Source of the DNA: Anaerolineaceae bacterium 4572_78
GTDB lineage: Bacteria; Chloroflexota; Anaerolineae; 4572-78
NCBI GenBank assembly: GCA_002084875.1
Contig: NBMH01000045.1
Span: forward strand, 1-64,000
Reading direction: 5' to 3'
DNA: 64,000 nucleotides
Part shown: one piece after another, positions 1 to 7,577 of the stretch
Numbering within the stretch: the first letter of the stretch is position 1
Layout of the letters: every line of letters starts with the position of its first letter
Position numbers and translations under genes: made by a program
Notes under the pieces: model-generated
Seen by the model: only the letters and a program-made list of their open reading frames with translations
Told to the model about the DNA's origin: nothing
The model's database searches: none

Positions 1-2
1 AT

Positions 3-623
3 TCAGATGATTTTATAGTCATGGATTGGTTCGGAGGTGGGAAATCAAATCAGCCTCATGTCGCCAAAGCATTAGGAGAAGGGTTAGCAAAACAACATCA
101 TTATCTTGGTCAAACTTATGGTTTGGAAATTGACAACTTTTGCGGCTTGACTCCTCAAAAAAATACACCCAACGTCGATTGGGTCGCATTTTTTGGGACA
201 ATGAGACTTGGTTTTCAAATGGAATTGGCAGAGAAGCAAGGACGCATGCCAACTCATCGCCGCCGCAAATTAGAAAAATTAATAGCCAAACTCCCAGATT
301 TATTACCTGCAAATCCCTCCATTTCATTACTGCATGGCGATTTATGGGGCGGCAATTGGCTGACGACTGATGATGGACAACCAGCCTTGATTGACCCAGC
401 CGCTTACTACGGACATCGAGAATCCGACCTAGCTTTTACAGAAGTATTCGGCGGTTTTCCAAGTGGATTTTATGATGCGTACCAAGCAAGTTGGGCTTTA
501 GAATCAGGCTATCATCATGAACGGAAACATATTTATAATTTATATCATCTGCTCAATCATCTCAATCTATTTGGCGAAAGTTATGGACATGGCGTGGACT
601 CGATTTTAAAAAGATTTGGGTAA
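3..623 (+). CDS. Fructosamine kinase / ketosamine-3-kinase family protein (5' partial)
   Basis: C-terminal two thirds of an APH-fold small-molecule kinase that phosphorylates ketoamine (Amadori) adducts, a protein deglycation repair activity in the cytosol. The reading frame is open to the window edge, and the first ATG (base 21) sits inside the family's conserved 'FIVMDWF' strand, so the true start lies upstream. Visible landmarks are the catalytic loop 'LLHGDLWGGNW', the metal-binding Asp in 'ALIDPAAYYGHRESDLA', and the family-typical 'FGGFPSGFYDAY' stretch. The C-terminus is complete. It converges on pcm, another protein-damage repair gene, across a family B repeat. Family assignment is firm; the exact sugar substrate is not known. 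Confidence 0.88.
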   Translation, partial: SDDFIVMDWFGGGKSNQPHVAKALGEGLAKQHHYLGQTYGLEIDNFCGLTPQKNTPNVDWVAFFGTMRLGFQMELAEKQGRMPTHRRRKLEKLIAKLPDLLPANPSISLLHGDLWGGNWLTTDDGQPALIDPAAYYGHRESDLAFTEVFGGFPSGFYDAYQASWALESGYHHERKHIYNLYHLLNHLNLFGESYGHGVDSILKRFG

Positions 624-629
624 GAGTAA

Positions 630-726
630 AGCTGTTCAATGCTATTTTTTGATAAGATAAATTGGAGGGTCAAAGCTTGCTTTGACATGAAAAAGCGAGC
701 TTTTGCACTCCATTATGCAACCACTA
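630..726. repeat. Family B mosaic repeat
   Basis: Reads 'gctgttcaatgctatttttt..ataaattggagggtcaaagcttgctttgacatgaaaaagcgagc'. It contains the TCAAAGCTTGCTTTGA palindrome and the AAAAAGCGAGCTTTT second hairpin. Close relatives occur at 12001, 13395, 24723, 57627, 60758 and 63428. Lies between convergent genes and could act as a bidirectional 3' hairpin. Confidence 0.85.
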
Positions 727-749
727 CTTCTTCAGGACTGCCAAGAAAA

Positions 750-1415
750 CTAATAATTTTCTGCCCAACCGTATTCACCAATAAGTGGTACAAATGCAAC
801 GTGAGATAATGTTTCTTGATGAAAATCATCTTCTACAGCAGTATATTTTAACAAGTATTGCCTGCCATGTTCACCAATAGGAACAATTAATGAGGCATTA
901 GGTTTCAGTTGAGCCAATAGTGGGTTGGGGACTTCGGGGGCAGCCGCGGCTACCACAATCCCATCAAACGGGGCATGTTCATACCAGCCATAACTCCCAT
1001 CTCCCATTTTAATGGAAACGTTGAGATAGTTCAATTGATGCAAATTTTCCTTAGCATTTTCAGCTAAAATCTCAATACGTTCCACTGTATACACATGCTT
1101 AACAACGCGGCTTAATATAGCCGCTTGATAGCCAAAACCTGTCCCTATTTCCAATATAATTGCATTTTTAGGCTCTTGCAATTCAAGCGATTGTATCATA
1201 AAAGCGACGATATACGGTTGAGAAATTGTTTGGTTATGCCCGATAGGTAATGGTCTGTCATGGTAGGAAAAACGATGATAGCGTTCAGGCATGAAATGAT
1301 GGCGTGGAACATCTCGCATTGCCTGCAAAACATAAGGGTCATTAATTCCTCGTGGCTCTAATTGGTTTGTGACCATGTCCAAACGGGCTTGAGTAAATCT
1401 ATTCGGTGGTGTCAT
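750..1415 (-). CDS. pcm: Protein-L-isoaspartate O-methyltransferase
   Basis: Repairs age-damaged proteins by SAM-dependent methylation of L-isoaspartyl residues. Shows the PCMT signature 'GHNQTISQP' (about residues 59-67) and SAM motif I 'EIGTGFGYQAA' (about 89-99), followed by 'VYTVERI'. I use the ATG at 1415 because a GAGGAAG ribosome site lies just upstream. The ORF-track start at 1457 adds 14 residues with no family match. This start overlaps the end of the upstream kinase-like gene by 17 bases, so the two are probably translationally coupled. At 221 aa it has normal family length. Confidence 0.92.
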   Translation of the reverse strand: MTPPNRFTQARLDMVTNQLEPRGINDPYVLQAMRDVPRHHFMPERYHRFSYHDRPLPIGHNQTISQPYIVAFMIQSLELQEPKNAIILEIGTGFGYQAAILSRVVKHVYTVERIEILAENAKENLHQLNYLNVSIKMGDGSYGWYEHAPFDGIVVAAAAPEVPNPLLAQLKPNASLIVPIGEHGRQYLLKYTAVEDDFHQETLSHVAFVPLIGEYGWAENY

Positions 1416-3129
1416 TATCTTCCTCAAGAATTGTTTTCTCTGTGTGATACTTTTCAAAAACTCCCAATGATTCCGAATATTTTACAGATGGAATTGTGTT
1501 ATCAACATCATCAGAGGGATGGAATTGTCCAGGGTCATAAGCATAAAGTTTTTTCAGCACACTTGCTTGCGGGTCATTCATCAACTTTTGACTGGTGGCT
1601 GCTCCCCAAAAAGCAACAAGTTTGGTGAATCTATCTAACTCCTTAAATTTTATCGAGCCAAGTAAATAAATACTTAAACAAGTATAATATTCGGCATAAT
1701 CATCAAAATTATGTAAGTGGTGCCTAGCCCAAATCCGAATTACTTTTAGTAAGTTAAAGGCTTTTTCAAACGATTTGGAAAATGCATCAAAATGTTTTTC
1801 ATGGCTAAATTTCGGAAAATTTGCCAACTCATCACCCGCATACTTTTTAAACATGGACGATAAAAATGCCTCAATCTGAAATGGCTTTTCAAGAACAATC
1901 TCTTGATGTAAACCCACGTAAACAATATAGATATTTTCTGGAGTGAGATTCATGTTTTTCAAAGCACTTGATAAAACTTTAGTTACAATACTTGTTTCTA
2001 AACGGAGCATGTCATGCAACACATGGTCTTGACGAGCATCGGCAAAGTCAATCAAATTAATACTTCGGGTTGATTTTTCAACCAATATATTCCTCAAGTT
2101 AAGGTCGCCATGAATGTGAGCTAATCGGACATCTAAATAACGCCGTAAGATAATTGGCAGTTCAATCAACGGATTAGGAAGTTCAATACTGTTATAATTT
2201 GATACAAGTGTTAATGTTTTCAGATTGAAATCAAGAGGTGTATCGCATGCTTCCTGCAAACATTTTTTTAGAAAGCTAATACGAGTTTCTGTTATCTGAC
2301 AAGAGATATGCTTTTGAATAACGCCGTCAGTCTCAAACTGTTCCATGTATTTTGCTTTGACCTGACACAATCGCACCCGCCGCGAAGCTGGTAATTTATC
2401 ATCCCTAGCGGGACAACTCAATGTTACATTATACGTACCGTCTTCATTTTCTTCTCGTTCATCTACCACAAATCCCTTAAGATAAACATTATCATTAATT
2501 TCCAGTTTTTTATAAAGAATATCATCAGGTGCAATCATCTTAGATGTGATATTGGGAAAAGGTTTTTGAAGTAGTACCGTGAAATTGACAGGCAACACAC
2601 GGTCATAACTTGCCCCTATGGGAAAAGCTGGCACAGTTATAACATAACTCCACATGGCATCCATTTGTTTTAATATCTGTTTCTTTAAAACGAATTGGGC
2701 ATCTTTGGGAGAATGTTCAAAGATATAATCATGGAAGGATATGTATTCAAAAGCACTTCCTCCTACAACATCATATTTTAAGCCGCCATATTGGTCATCC
2801 TTTGTAAAAACAGGTGAATGGTCTAGTGGCAAGATGGGCAATATTTTACGCAAGCGGCGATGAGCCTCCTCTTCTTTTTCAATAATATCCTTATGGGCAA
2901 TTTTCACCACATAAGGTGACTCATATTCAGGTGGGCATAATTTTCTAACAGGCTGCACTAATAACACATGGTCTGAAGCGAAGCCTCCACCAAATTTATC
3001 TTTAATGACTACCCGTTGATAATCCTTAAAAATACCGCATAAAATCTCTTGGACATATTCATCCTTTATGGGCAAACCTTCAATAAAAACTTTATCATCC
3101 TTATCCGTTTGAGAACTGTTTGAGGACAT
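1399..3129 (-). CDS. APH-like (protein-kinase-fold) phosphotransferase with an internal insert
   Basis: Kinase-fold protein of about 576 aa. Visible elements are a Gly-rich loop 'KFGGGFASDHVLLV', a VAIK-type Lys in 'YVVKIAHKDIIEKEEEA' with the following helix Glu, the catalytic loop 'HIHGDLNLRNIL' (about residue 340) and the metal-binding 'LIDFADAR'. About 100 residues with beta-rich, charged sequence (about 190-290) are inserted between the lobes. It resembles the ternary-complex-associated kinase-like domains (TCAD9-type) of bacterial NTPase conflict systems, but I cannot confirm that here. The track's TTG start lies inside a repeat, so I prefer the ATG at 3129 ('MSSNSSQTDKDD'). Sits between the enoyl-CoA hydratase gene and pcm on the same strand. 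Confidence 0.7.
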   Translation of the reverse strand: MSSNSSQTDKDDKVFIEGLPIKDEYVQEILCGIFKDYQRVVIKDKFGGGFASDHVLLVQPVRKLCPPEYESPYVVKIAHKDIIEKEEEAHRRLRKILPILPLDHSPVFTKDDQYGGLKYDVVGGSAFEYISFHDYIFEHSPKDAQFVLKKQILKQMDAMWSYVITVPAFPIGASYDRVLPVNFTVLLQKPFPNITSKMIAPDDILYKKLEINDNVYLKGFVVDEREENEDGTYNVTLSCPARDDKLPASRRVRLCQVKAKYMEQFETDGVIQKHISCQITETRISFLKKCLQEACDTPLDFNLKTLTLVSNYNSIELPNPLIELPIILRRYLDVRLAHIHGDLNLRNILVEKSTRSINLIDFADARQDHVLHDMLRLETSIVTKVLSSALKNMNLTPENIYIVYVGLHQEIVLEKPFQIEAFLSSMFKKYAGDELANFPKFSHEKHFDAFSKSFEKAFNLLKVIRIWARHHLHNFDDYAEYYTCLSIYLLGSIKFKELDRFTKLVAFWGAATSQKLMNDPQASVLKKLYAYDPGQFHPSDDVDNTIPSVKYSESLGVFEKYHTEKTILEEDNDTTE

Positions 3130-3159
3130 TGAATTTTCAACCTTAATTTCTATATCTTT

Positions 3160-3193
3160 AAACAAGAAAGGTTTTCGAAAACCTTTCTTGTTT
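3160..3193. repeat. Family A palindrome (34 bp, perfect)
   Basis: AAACAAGAAAGGTTTTCG plus its exact reverse complement, a perfect 34-bp palindrome. It lies 31 bases upstream of the chosen start of the kinase-like gene, within the same leftward gene set. The same core recurs at 10711, 13110, 14411, 43371, 53217, 61139 and 62596. Confidence 0.95.
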
Positions 3194-3249
3194 GTTTAAT
3201 ATAGCACAAGCACTAGCATTTTTGCAAATTTAATTTTTCTTTCTGTCAT

Positions 3250-4056
3250 TTATCGCCCCTTAAATTTTGCCTGACGTTTTGTCATAAATGCAGTCAAGGC
3301 TTCTCCCAAGTCTTCTGTAGTTATCAACTGACTTTGAGCCCAGCGTTCTATTGCCATTTGAGTATACTTATCTAATCCATCCCCTTGGTCAATAATCCGC
3401 TTGGTTAAGGCGACTGCTAACGGAGCATTTTTCATGATTTGCTCTGCTAAATCAATTGCTTCAGTGATAATATCATCATCGTTTGCCACACGATTGATTA
3501 ATCCCCATGACAAGGCTTCTTCTGTATCGATAGAGCGAGCTGTCATCAGCATGTCCTTTGCTCGACTTGAGCCAACTATGCGGGCTAAGCGGGTCGTTCC
3601 TCCCACATCCGCCACCAAGCCAAGTGCCGTTTCAGGCATGCGAAATTGGCACATTCGATTGGCAACACGGAAATCAAAGGTTAAGGCTAATTCCAATCCC
3701 AAACCAATGACATAGCCATGCAAGGCACCGATTATCGGCAATTCCGTTGATTCGATGGTGTGCATGGCATATTGCAATCTATCTGCCATACGACGTAACC
3801 ATCGAGCTGGGTTTTGATTACCAGCTTTGTTTTTTGCATCCATCAAGGACATCACATCAATCCCTGACGAAAACATTTTCCCCTCGCCATGTATGATGAT
3901 TGCCCGTACATCGGGGTATTTATCACTGGCATAAGCCGCTTCAGAAATACCCTCCAACATTTCTATGGTAAGAGCATTTCGTTTTTCAGGACGATTTAGG
4001 GTAATGAAATAAATATTATCTTCTATATGAGTTTGTATTAGTTTATTTGTGTTCAT
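3250..4056 (-). CDS. Enoyl-CoA hydratase/isomerase (crotonase) family, dienoyl-CoA isomerase-like
   Basis: Crotonase-fold enzyme acting on acyl-CoA thioesters in fatty-acid beta-oxidation. Oxyanion-hole segments are 'MFSSGIDVMSL' and 'HGYVIGLGLELALTFDFRVA'. The active-site region reads 'MPETALGLVADVGG', in which Glu and Asp are eight residues apart. This is the arrangement of the catalytic pair in delta3,5-delta2,4-dienoyl-CoA isomerases rather than the two-Glu hydratase pattern. Length (268 aa) is normal. Its ATG overlaps the stop of the sirtuin gene (ATGA), indicating one operon. Family certain; dienoyl isomerase activity is an inference from the two acidic residues. Confidence 0.9.
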   Translation of the reverse strand: MNTNKLIQTHIEDNIYFITLNRPEKRNALTIEMLEGISEAAYASDKYPDVRAIIIHGEGKMFSSGIDVMSLMDAKNKAGNQNPARWLRRMADRLQYAMHTIESTELPIIGALHGYVIGLGLELALTFDFRVANRMCQFRMPETALGLVADVGGTTRLARIVGSSRAKDMLMTARSIDTEEALSWGLINRVANDDDIITEAIDLAEQIMKNAPLAVALTKRIIDQGDGLDKYTQMAIERWAQSQLITTEDLGEALTAFMTKRQAKFKGR

Positions 4057-4889
4057 TTGAATTCACCTTTTTCCAAAATATTAACTATTTGTGGCAAAAT
4101 AACACCACTTGTTTGTTGAATAAAATAGCCTCCAGCATGCAAAGCAAATTCGGAAAACGGGTTTGAGTTAATATTAACATCAATAATCAAGCTGTCGCAT
4201 TGGGCTGCCAGATGTGCGACTTGATTAGGTAATGAAGTGATTCCCGATGTGCCGACTATGATTAGCAAATCTGTTCGACATGCGACTTTAGTAGAACTAT
4301 CATAGTGATAATATTCCTCATTATAATATTCGTCAAACCACAACACATGAGGACGAGTCAAATGCCCACATTTTGGACAGGCTAATAATTTGCGGTTTGT
4401 ATCGGTCAGGGATTCACCTTTCGGTTTGGCAGGCATGGTTTCAGGGATGGAATAAATGTCGGAAGTACATGCCCGATAAAAACATCGCATGTAATCCACA
4501 TTGCCATGAATTTGATAGGTGCGTTCTAATGAATTTCCTGCTCGCAAATGTAAGCCATCCACGTTTTGGGTAATCAAAATAAACTTGTCACCAAAAAGTG
4601 ATTCCATGTCAACAATTGCCATGTGTCCTGGATTTGGTTCGGCTTGGCGACATACTCCTCGCCGATAAAGATACCATGCCCATACTTCTTCGGGTTGTTG
4701 ACTGAACATATGTAATGTTGCCATTTCTTGGGGATGGTATTCTTTGGACCCAACTGTCCAATAGCCATCACGCCCGCGAAAGGTGGGAATACCACTTTCA
4801 GCTGATATGCCTGCACCTGTTAAAACAGTCAGATACCCCAAACTATGGGCAAATTTCTGTAAATCTGATTTGAGTTTGTCAGTAATCAT
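4053..4889 (-). CDS. cobB: Sirtuin (Sir2 family NAD-dependent protein deacylase)
   Basis: NAD-dependent lysine deacylase in the cytosol. Shows the Rossmann motif 'LTGAGISAESGIPTFRG', 'LITQNVDGLHLRAG', the catalytic His in 'QIHGNVDYMRC', Zn-ligand cysteines in 'CFYRAC' and 'CPKCGHLTRPHVLWFDE', and the NAD segment 'LIIVGTSGITSLPN'. I choose the ATG at 4889 because GGAG lies five bases before it. The track's first Met (4907) has no ribosome site. First gene of a set with an acyl-CoA-handling enzyme, which could fit a link between acyl-CoA metabolism and deacylation. It is a stand-alone sirtuin, not the SIR2 effector of short Argonaute systems. Confidence 0.93.
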   Translation of the reverse strand: MITDKLKSDLQKFAHSLGYLTVLTGAGISAESGIPTFRGRDGYWTVGSKEYHPQEMATLHMFSQQPEEVWAWYLYRRGVCRQAEPNPGHMAIVDMESLFGDKFILITQNVDGLHLRAGNSLERTYQIHGNVDYMRCFYRACTSDIYSIPETMPAKPKGESLTDTNRKLLACPKCGHLTRPHVLWFDEYYNEEYYHYDSSTKVACRTDLLIIVGTSGITSLPNQVAHLAAQCDSLIIDVNINSNPFSEFALHAGGYFIQQTSGVILPQIVNILEKGEFK

Positions 4890-4941
4890 AAATTCTCCAT
4901 ATTGCAATTAAGAAGTCCAAAAAATTATTCCCTCTCGTTGT

Positions 4942-4988
4942 AAACGTTCATCCTCACCCCTAACCAATATGGAGAGGTGAGTAGGAGT
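4942..4988. repeat. Degenerate family D repeat
   Basis: 'cgttcatcctcacccctaaccaatatggagaggtgagtaggag' matches the better preserved block at 7500-7553 ('cgttcacccctagcccctcccccattatggagaggggtcgggg') with scattered changes. Lies just downstream of the RHS remnant. Confidence 0.65.
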
Positions 4989-5094
4989 GCTAAATCTTTT
5001 TCGGGTAGTCCTGCATAGAGAATGATTTAGGTGGCTAAAGAGGCATTGTAATGATGGACAAAATACCAACCAAAAATTAGTACAACACATCGCA

Positions 5095-5415
5095 CACTGG
5101 CTATACACCGCTGGCAAAGCTTCCCAATCCCATCGCTCAGCAGGTAGCGTGTCTCACCCGCGGCACTTTAGCTATAGTAACACCAGGCAAATGCATATAG
5201 CTATGCACCTAACTTTTTTGAATCACTCCTGCTAAACCACTAACCGTTGGTCTCAATCAAGCGATTCGCCACATCGAACATGTTAGTCTGTTCGGTCGTA
5301 TTGAGCAAGTTACCGTTATCATCAAAGGTGAACAATTACCCATCCACTTCCATGGTATAGCTGGCAAGGTTATATTGATAGCTGGTGGTGTAACCGTTGA
5401 TAATCTGCTATCAAT
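5095..5415 (-). pseudogene. RHS/YD-repeat protein remnant
   Basis: Decayed piece of an RHS/YD-repeat (toxin-shell or wall-associated) protein, readable only on the minus strand. From about 5410 to 5240 one frame reads 'NGYTTSYQYNLASYTMEVDG', an in-frame stop, then 'LFTFDDNGNLLNTTEQTNMF' and 'DVANRLIETNG'. This is the YD-repeat consensus (Y-Y-L-A.., F-D-D-N-G-N-L, D-V-A-N-R-L). A second piece near 5165-5110 reads 'GETRYLLSDGIGK', matching the conserved 'TRYLLSDGLGSVRQ' of the RHS core end. Stops and gaps separate the pieces, and no intact ORF remains. Not in the ORF track. It implies an RHS locus once occupied this site. Confidence 0.75.
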
Positions 5416-5453
5416 TGCCATCTCCAATAAATGAGATGAGACTCTAAAACAAA

Positions 5454-5507
5454 AAAATTGTCGAGTTTTAAGGTTTGTGGTATATTATCTAGTAAGGAGG
5501 TGTTATT
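5454..5507 (+). promoter_or_regulatory. Conserved leader, copy 1
   Basis: The 50 bases 'gagttttaaggtttgtggtatattatctagtaaggaggtgttatt' recur before paralogue copies 2 and 3, and in broken form before copy 4. TATATT could be a -10 element. AAGGAGG is a strong ribosome site seven bases before ATG. Conservation shows that the duplicated unit includes its own expression signals. Confidence 0.65.
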
Positions 5508-6065
5508 ATGCTAAAATTTAATGAATGTACCTTACTAAAACTAGATAAAACATTTGCTCTCAGCCAAGTTGAAGAGAATCAGATATTGCAAGATTGGATT
5601 GGAAGTCATGCTGATATTTCGGACTTTGAACAACAAAGTCTGAACTTGTATCAAGGTATCTTAAAACGTCATGTGCATGACTGGAATGAGGTGGAATTAC
5701 GCCAACATTTTATTGGTCCCATACTCACTCTTGTTAATTTCTCTAACCCCAAATTTACAATGTTTGCCGAACGGAGTTTTAGTGGGGTAGTGGATGATAT
5801 CGAGCTGAGTGGAAAACCCGATGGTATGATTGCTAGTGGGTTTCGTGAGCCTGAAAAACCCTATTTTTGTTTTCAGGAGTATAACGCGTATCAACATGAA
5901 ATTTATGGTTGTTATGTTGTTGGTGATATTTGGCATTTCATGGTACTTCATGGAAAAACATATAGTATTAGTGGCTCTTATGCTGCCACCCGTGATGATA
6001 TTGTTGATATCTTCATAGTTTTAAAAAGATTAAAACAAATCATCATTGATTTAATCGAAAAATAA
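5508..6065 (+). CDS. PD-(D/E)XK-like paralogue, copy 1 (catalytic Lys lost by in-frame deletion)
   Basis: First of four tandem paralogues of a small protein I read as a PD-(D/E)XK nuclease-fold family. Intact copies carry 'KPDGIIASG..' followed 20-22 residues later by 'HEFK'. In this copy the segment after 'YFCFQEY' jumps straight to 'NAYQHEIYGCYVVG'. About 25-30 residues, including the E-x-K lysine and the helix 'GDPAGQCLAAMLVAQELN', are gone and the frame is kept. It is therefore probably catalytically dead, yet its leader and stop are intact. 185 aa against 211 in copies 2 and 4. Fold assignment is by motif only. Confidence 0.7.
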   Translation: MLKFNECTLLKLDKTFALSQVEENQILQDWIGSHADISDFEQQSLNLYQGILKRHVHDWNEVELRQHFIGPILTLVNFSNPKFTMFAERSFSGVVDDIELSGKPDGMIASGFREPEKPYFCFQEYNAYQHEIYGCYVVGDIWHFMVLHGKTYSISGSYAATRDDIVDIFIVLKRLKQIIIDLIEK

Positions 6066-6125
6066 TAATCGGAGGAAATTAACATGGCAAACAGATTCTG
6101 GTAAAATATCAATAATATTCTAACA

Positions 6126-6181
6126 AGAAAATTGCCGGGCTTTAAGGATTGTAGTATATTATCTAGTAAGGAGGTGTTATT
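6126..6181 (+). promoter_or_regulatory. Conserved leader, copy 2
   Basis: 'gggctttaaggattgtagtatattatctagtaaggaggtgttatt' is nearly identical to the copy 1 leader from TATATTATCTAGTAAGGAGG to the ATG. Confidence 0.65.
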
Positions 6182-6817
6182 ATGCTAAAATTTAATGAAT
6201 GTACACTTGATAACCTTGATGAAACATTTGACTTAATTCAGGTTGATGAAAGCAAAGAACTTCATAATTGGATTGATGATAATGCAGATATTTCAGATGT
6301 CGAACAACAAGTGTTAACTATGTATCAGCAAGCTTTGAGAATATATGGACATGATTGGAATGAAATTGAATTATTACAACATTTCATCGGTCCTATGTTT
6401 GCGTTGGTCAGTTTTTCCAGTAAACAGTTTGGTATATTTTCTGAAAGGAGCATGACTGGTACAGTAGAAGGTATTGAGATGGGAGGAAATCCTGATAGTG
6501 TAATTGCCAGTGGGCGGCGTTCTCCAAAAAAACCGTATTTTTGTTTTCATGAATTTAAAAGACAACATGAAACTAAAGGTGACCCTGCTGGGCAATGTCT
6601 TGCCGCCATGCTTGTTGCTCAAGAGTTGAACGAGCATAAACATCCGATTTATGGCTGTTATGTACAGGGGCTAGATTGGTTTTTTATGATATTGGAAGGA
6701 AAGGAGTATTGTATTAGCAACGGTTACATGGCTACCCGTGATGACATTTTCGACATCTTCCGCATTTTGAAAGCCTTAAAGCAAATCGTTATTCGCCTGG
6801 TGGCGATGGAAGAGTGA
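6182..6817 (+). CDS. PD-(D/E)XK-like paralogue, copy 2 (full length)
   Basis: Full-length 211-aa copy. After a variable N-terminal 60 residues comes the shared 'HDWNEIELLQHFIGPMFALV', then 'GNPDSVIASG', strand 'PYFCFHEFKRQ' (E-F-K), helix 'GDPAGQCLAAMLVAQELNEH', strand 'PIYGCYVQGLDWFFMILEG' and a C-terminal helix 'DIFRILKALKQIVIRL'. The order Asp, E-x-K, Gln-bearing helix, beta strand is that of PD-(D/E)XK nucleases. Function not shown. Expansion by tandem duplication and position next to an Argonaute gene suggest a defence or mobile-element role, which is an inference. Confidence 0.72.
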   Translation: MLKFNECTLDNLDETFDLIQVDESKELHNWIDDNADISDVEQQVLTMYQQALRIYGHDWNEIELLQHFIGPMFALVSFSSKQFGIFSERSMTGTVEGIEMGGNPDSVIASGRRSPKKPYFCFHEFKRQHETKGDPAGQCLAAMLVAQELNEHKHPIYGCYVQGLDWFFMILEGKEYCISNGYMATRDDIFDIFRILKALKQIVIRLVAMEE

Positions 6818-6840
6818 GTATGTTTTAAGATTGTTTGATG

Positions 6841-6893
6841 AATTTGTGAGGTTTTAAGAATTGAGATATATTACCTAGTAAGGAGGTATGATT
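6841..6893 (+). promoter_or_regulatory. Conserved leader, copy 3
   Basis: 'gaggttttaagaattgagatatattacctagtaaggaggtatgatt' aligns with leaders 1 and 2. Alignment fixes the start of copy 3 at the second ATG (6894), not the track's 6888. Confidence 0.65.
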
Positions 6894-7451
6894 ATGCTAA
6901 AGTTTAGTGAATGTACACTAGCTAAACTAGACAAAATGTTTATCTTAAATCAAACTTATAAAAGTCAACCATTACAAGATTGGCTCAACGGAAATGTTGA
7001 AATTTCAGATACAGAAAACAACGTACTGGAAATGTATCGGCAAATATTAACGATTCAAGGACATGACTGGAATGAAGTTGAATTAAGGAAACATTTTATT
7101 GGACCCATGCTTACATTAGTCAACTTTTCGAGTAAAAAAATTGGCATGTTTGCCGAACGCAGTTTTAGTGGGATTGTTAATAGCATTGAAATGGGAGGGG
7201 TGCCTGACAGTATTATTGCTAGTGGTTTTCGCGAGCCTGAAAAGCCATATTTTTGTTTTCAGGAGTATAAAAAAGAACGTGACCCACTAGGTGACCCAGC
7301 AGGTCAGGCTTTGGCAGCCATGCTTGTTGCCCAAGAAATTAATGAGCATAACAAAGCCTACGTTGCTACAGATGATGCCATTTTCGACATCTTCCGCGTC
7401 CTGAAAGCCTTGAAGCAAATCATCATTCGTTTGGTGGCGATGGATGGGTAA
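6894..7451 (+). CDS. PD-(D/E)XK-like paralogue, copy 3 (C-terminal strand deleted)
   Basis: Keeps the putative catalytic residues ('GVPDSIIASG' and 'FQEYKKERDPLGDPAGQALA') but lacks about 27 residues corresponding to 'HPIYGCYVVGDTWRFIVLQD' and what follows. The text runs from 'VAQEINEHN' directly to 'KAYVATDDAIFDIFRVLKAL'. The frame is kept. Loss of the core beta strands after the Gln-bearing helix probably destabilises the fold. The deleted part differs from that in copy 1, so copies 1 and 3 decayed independently. 185 aa from the aligned start. Confidence 0.7.
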   Translation: MLKFSECTLAKLDKMFILNQTYKSQPLQDWLNGNVEISDTENNVLEMYRQILTIQGHDWNEVELRKHFIGPMLTLVNFSSKKIGMFAERSFSGIVNSIEMGGVPDSIIASGFREPEKPYFCFQEYKKERDPLGDPAGQALAAMLVAQEINEHNKAYVATDDAIFDIFRVLKALKQIIIRLVAMDG

Positions 7452-7499
7452 GTATGTTTTAAGATTGTTGTGTGAGTTTGCAGGGTTTTGAGGTTTTAG

Positions 7500-7553
7500 T
7501 AACCGTTCACCCCTAGCCCCTCCCCCATTATGGAGAGGGGTCGGGGGTGGAGT
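7500..7553. repeat. Family D GC-rich repeat inserted in leader 4
   Basis: 'taaccgttcacccctagcccctcccccattatggagaggggtcgggggtggagt' interrupts the paralogue leader. Upstream is 'aggttttag' and downstream is 'aaaatctagtaaggag', which are contiguous or nearly so in leaders 1-3. Relatives lie at 18094 and 21735. Confidence 0.8.
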
Positions 7554-7577
7554 AAAATCTAGTAAGGAGTTGTTATT

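Noticed and set aside
3160-3193. Family A palindrome as an ordinary Rho-independent terminator
   Set aside because: Most copies lack a T-run on the transcribed side, lie upstream of starts and also occur inside coding regions. Some transcript-end role is not excluded.
3401-3715. Plus-strand 104-aa ORF inside the crotonase gene
   Set aside because: Antisense shadow of a clear enoyl-CoA hydratase/isomerase gene. The same holds for the antisense ORFs within tilS, the LCP, ABC, vWA and FHA genes.
4053-4889. Sirtuin as the SIR2 effector of a short-Argonaute system
   Set aside because: It has the classic Zn-binding deacylase layout, lies more than 3.5 kb from the Argonaute gene and is in another operon. 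The Argonaute here is long and has no APAZ partner.
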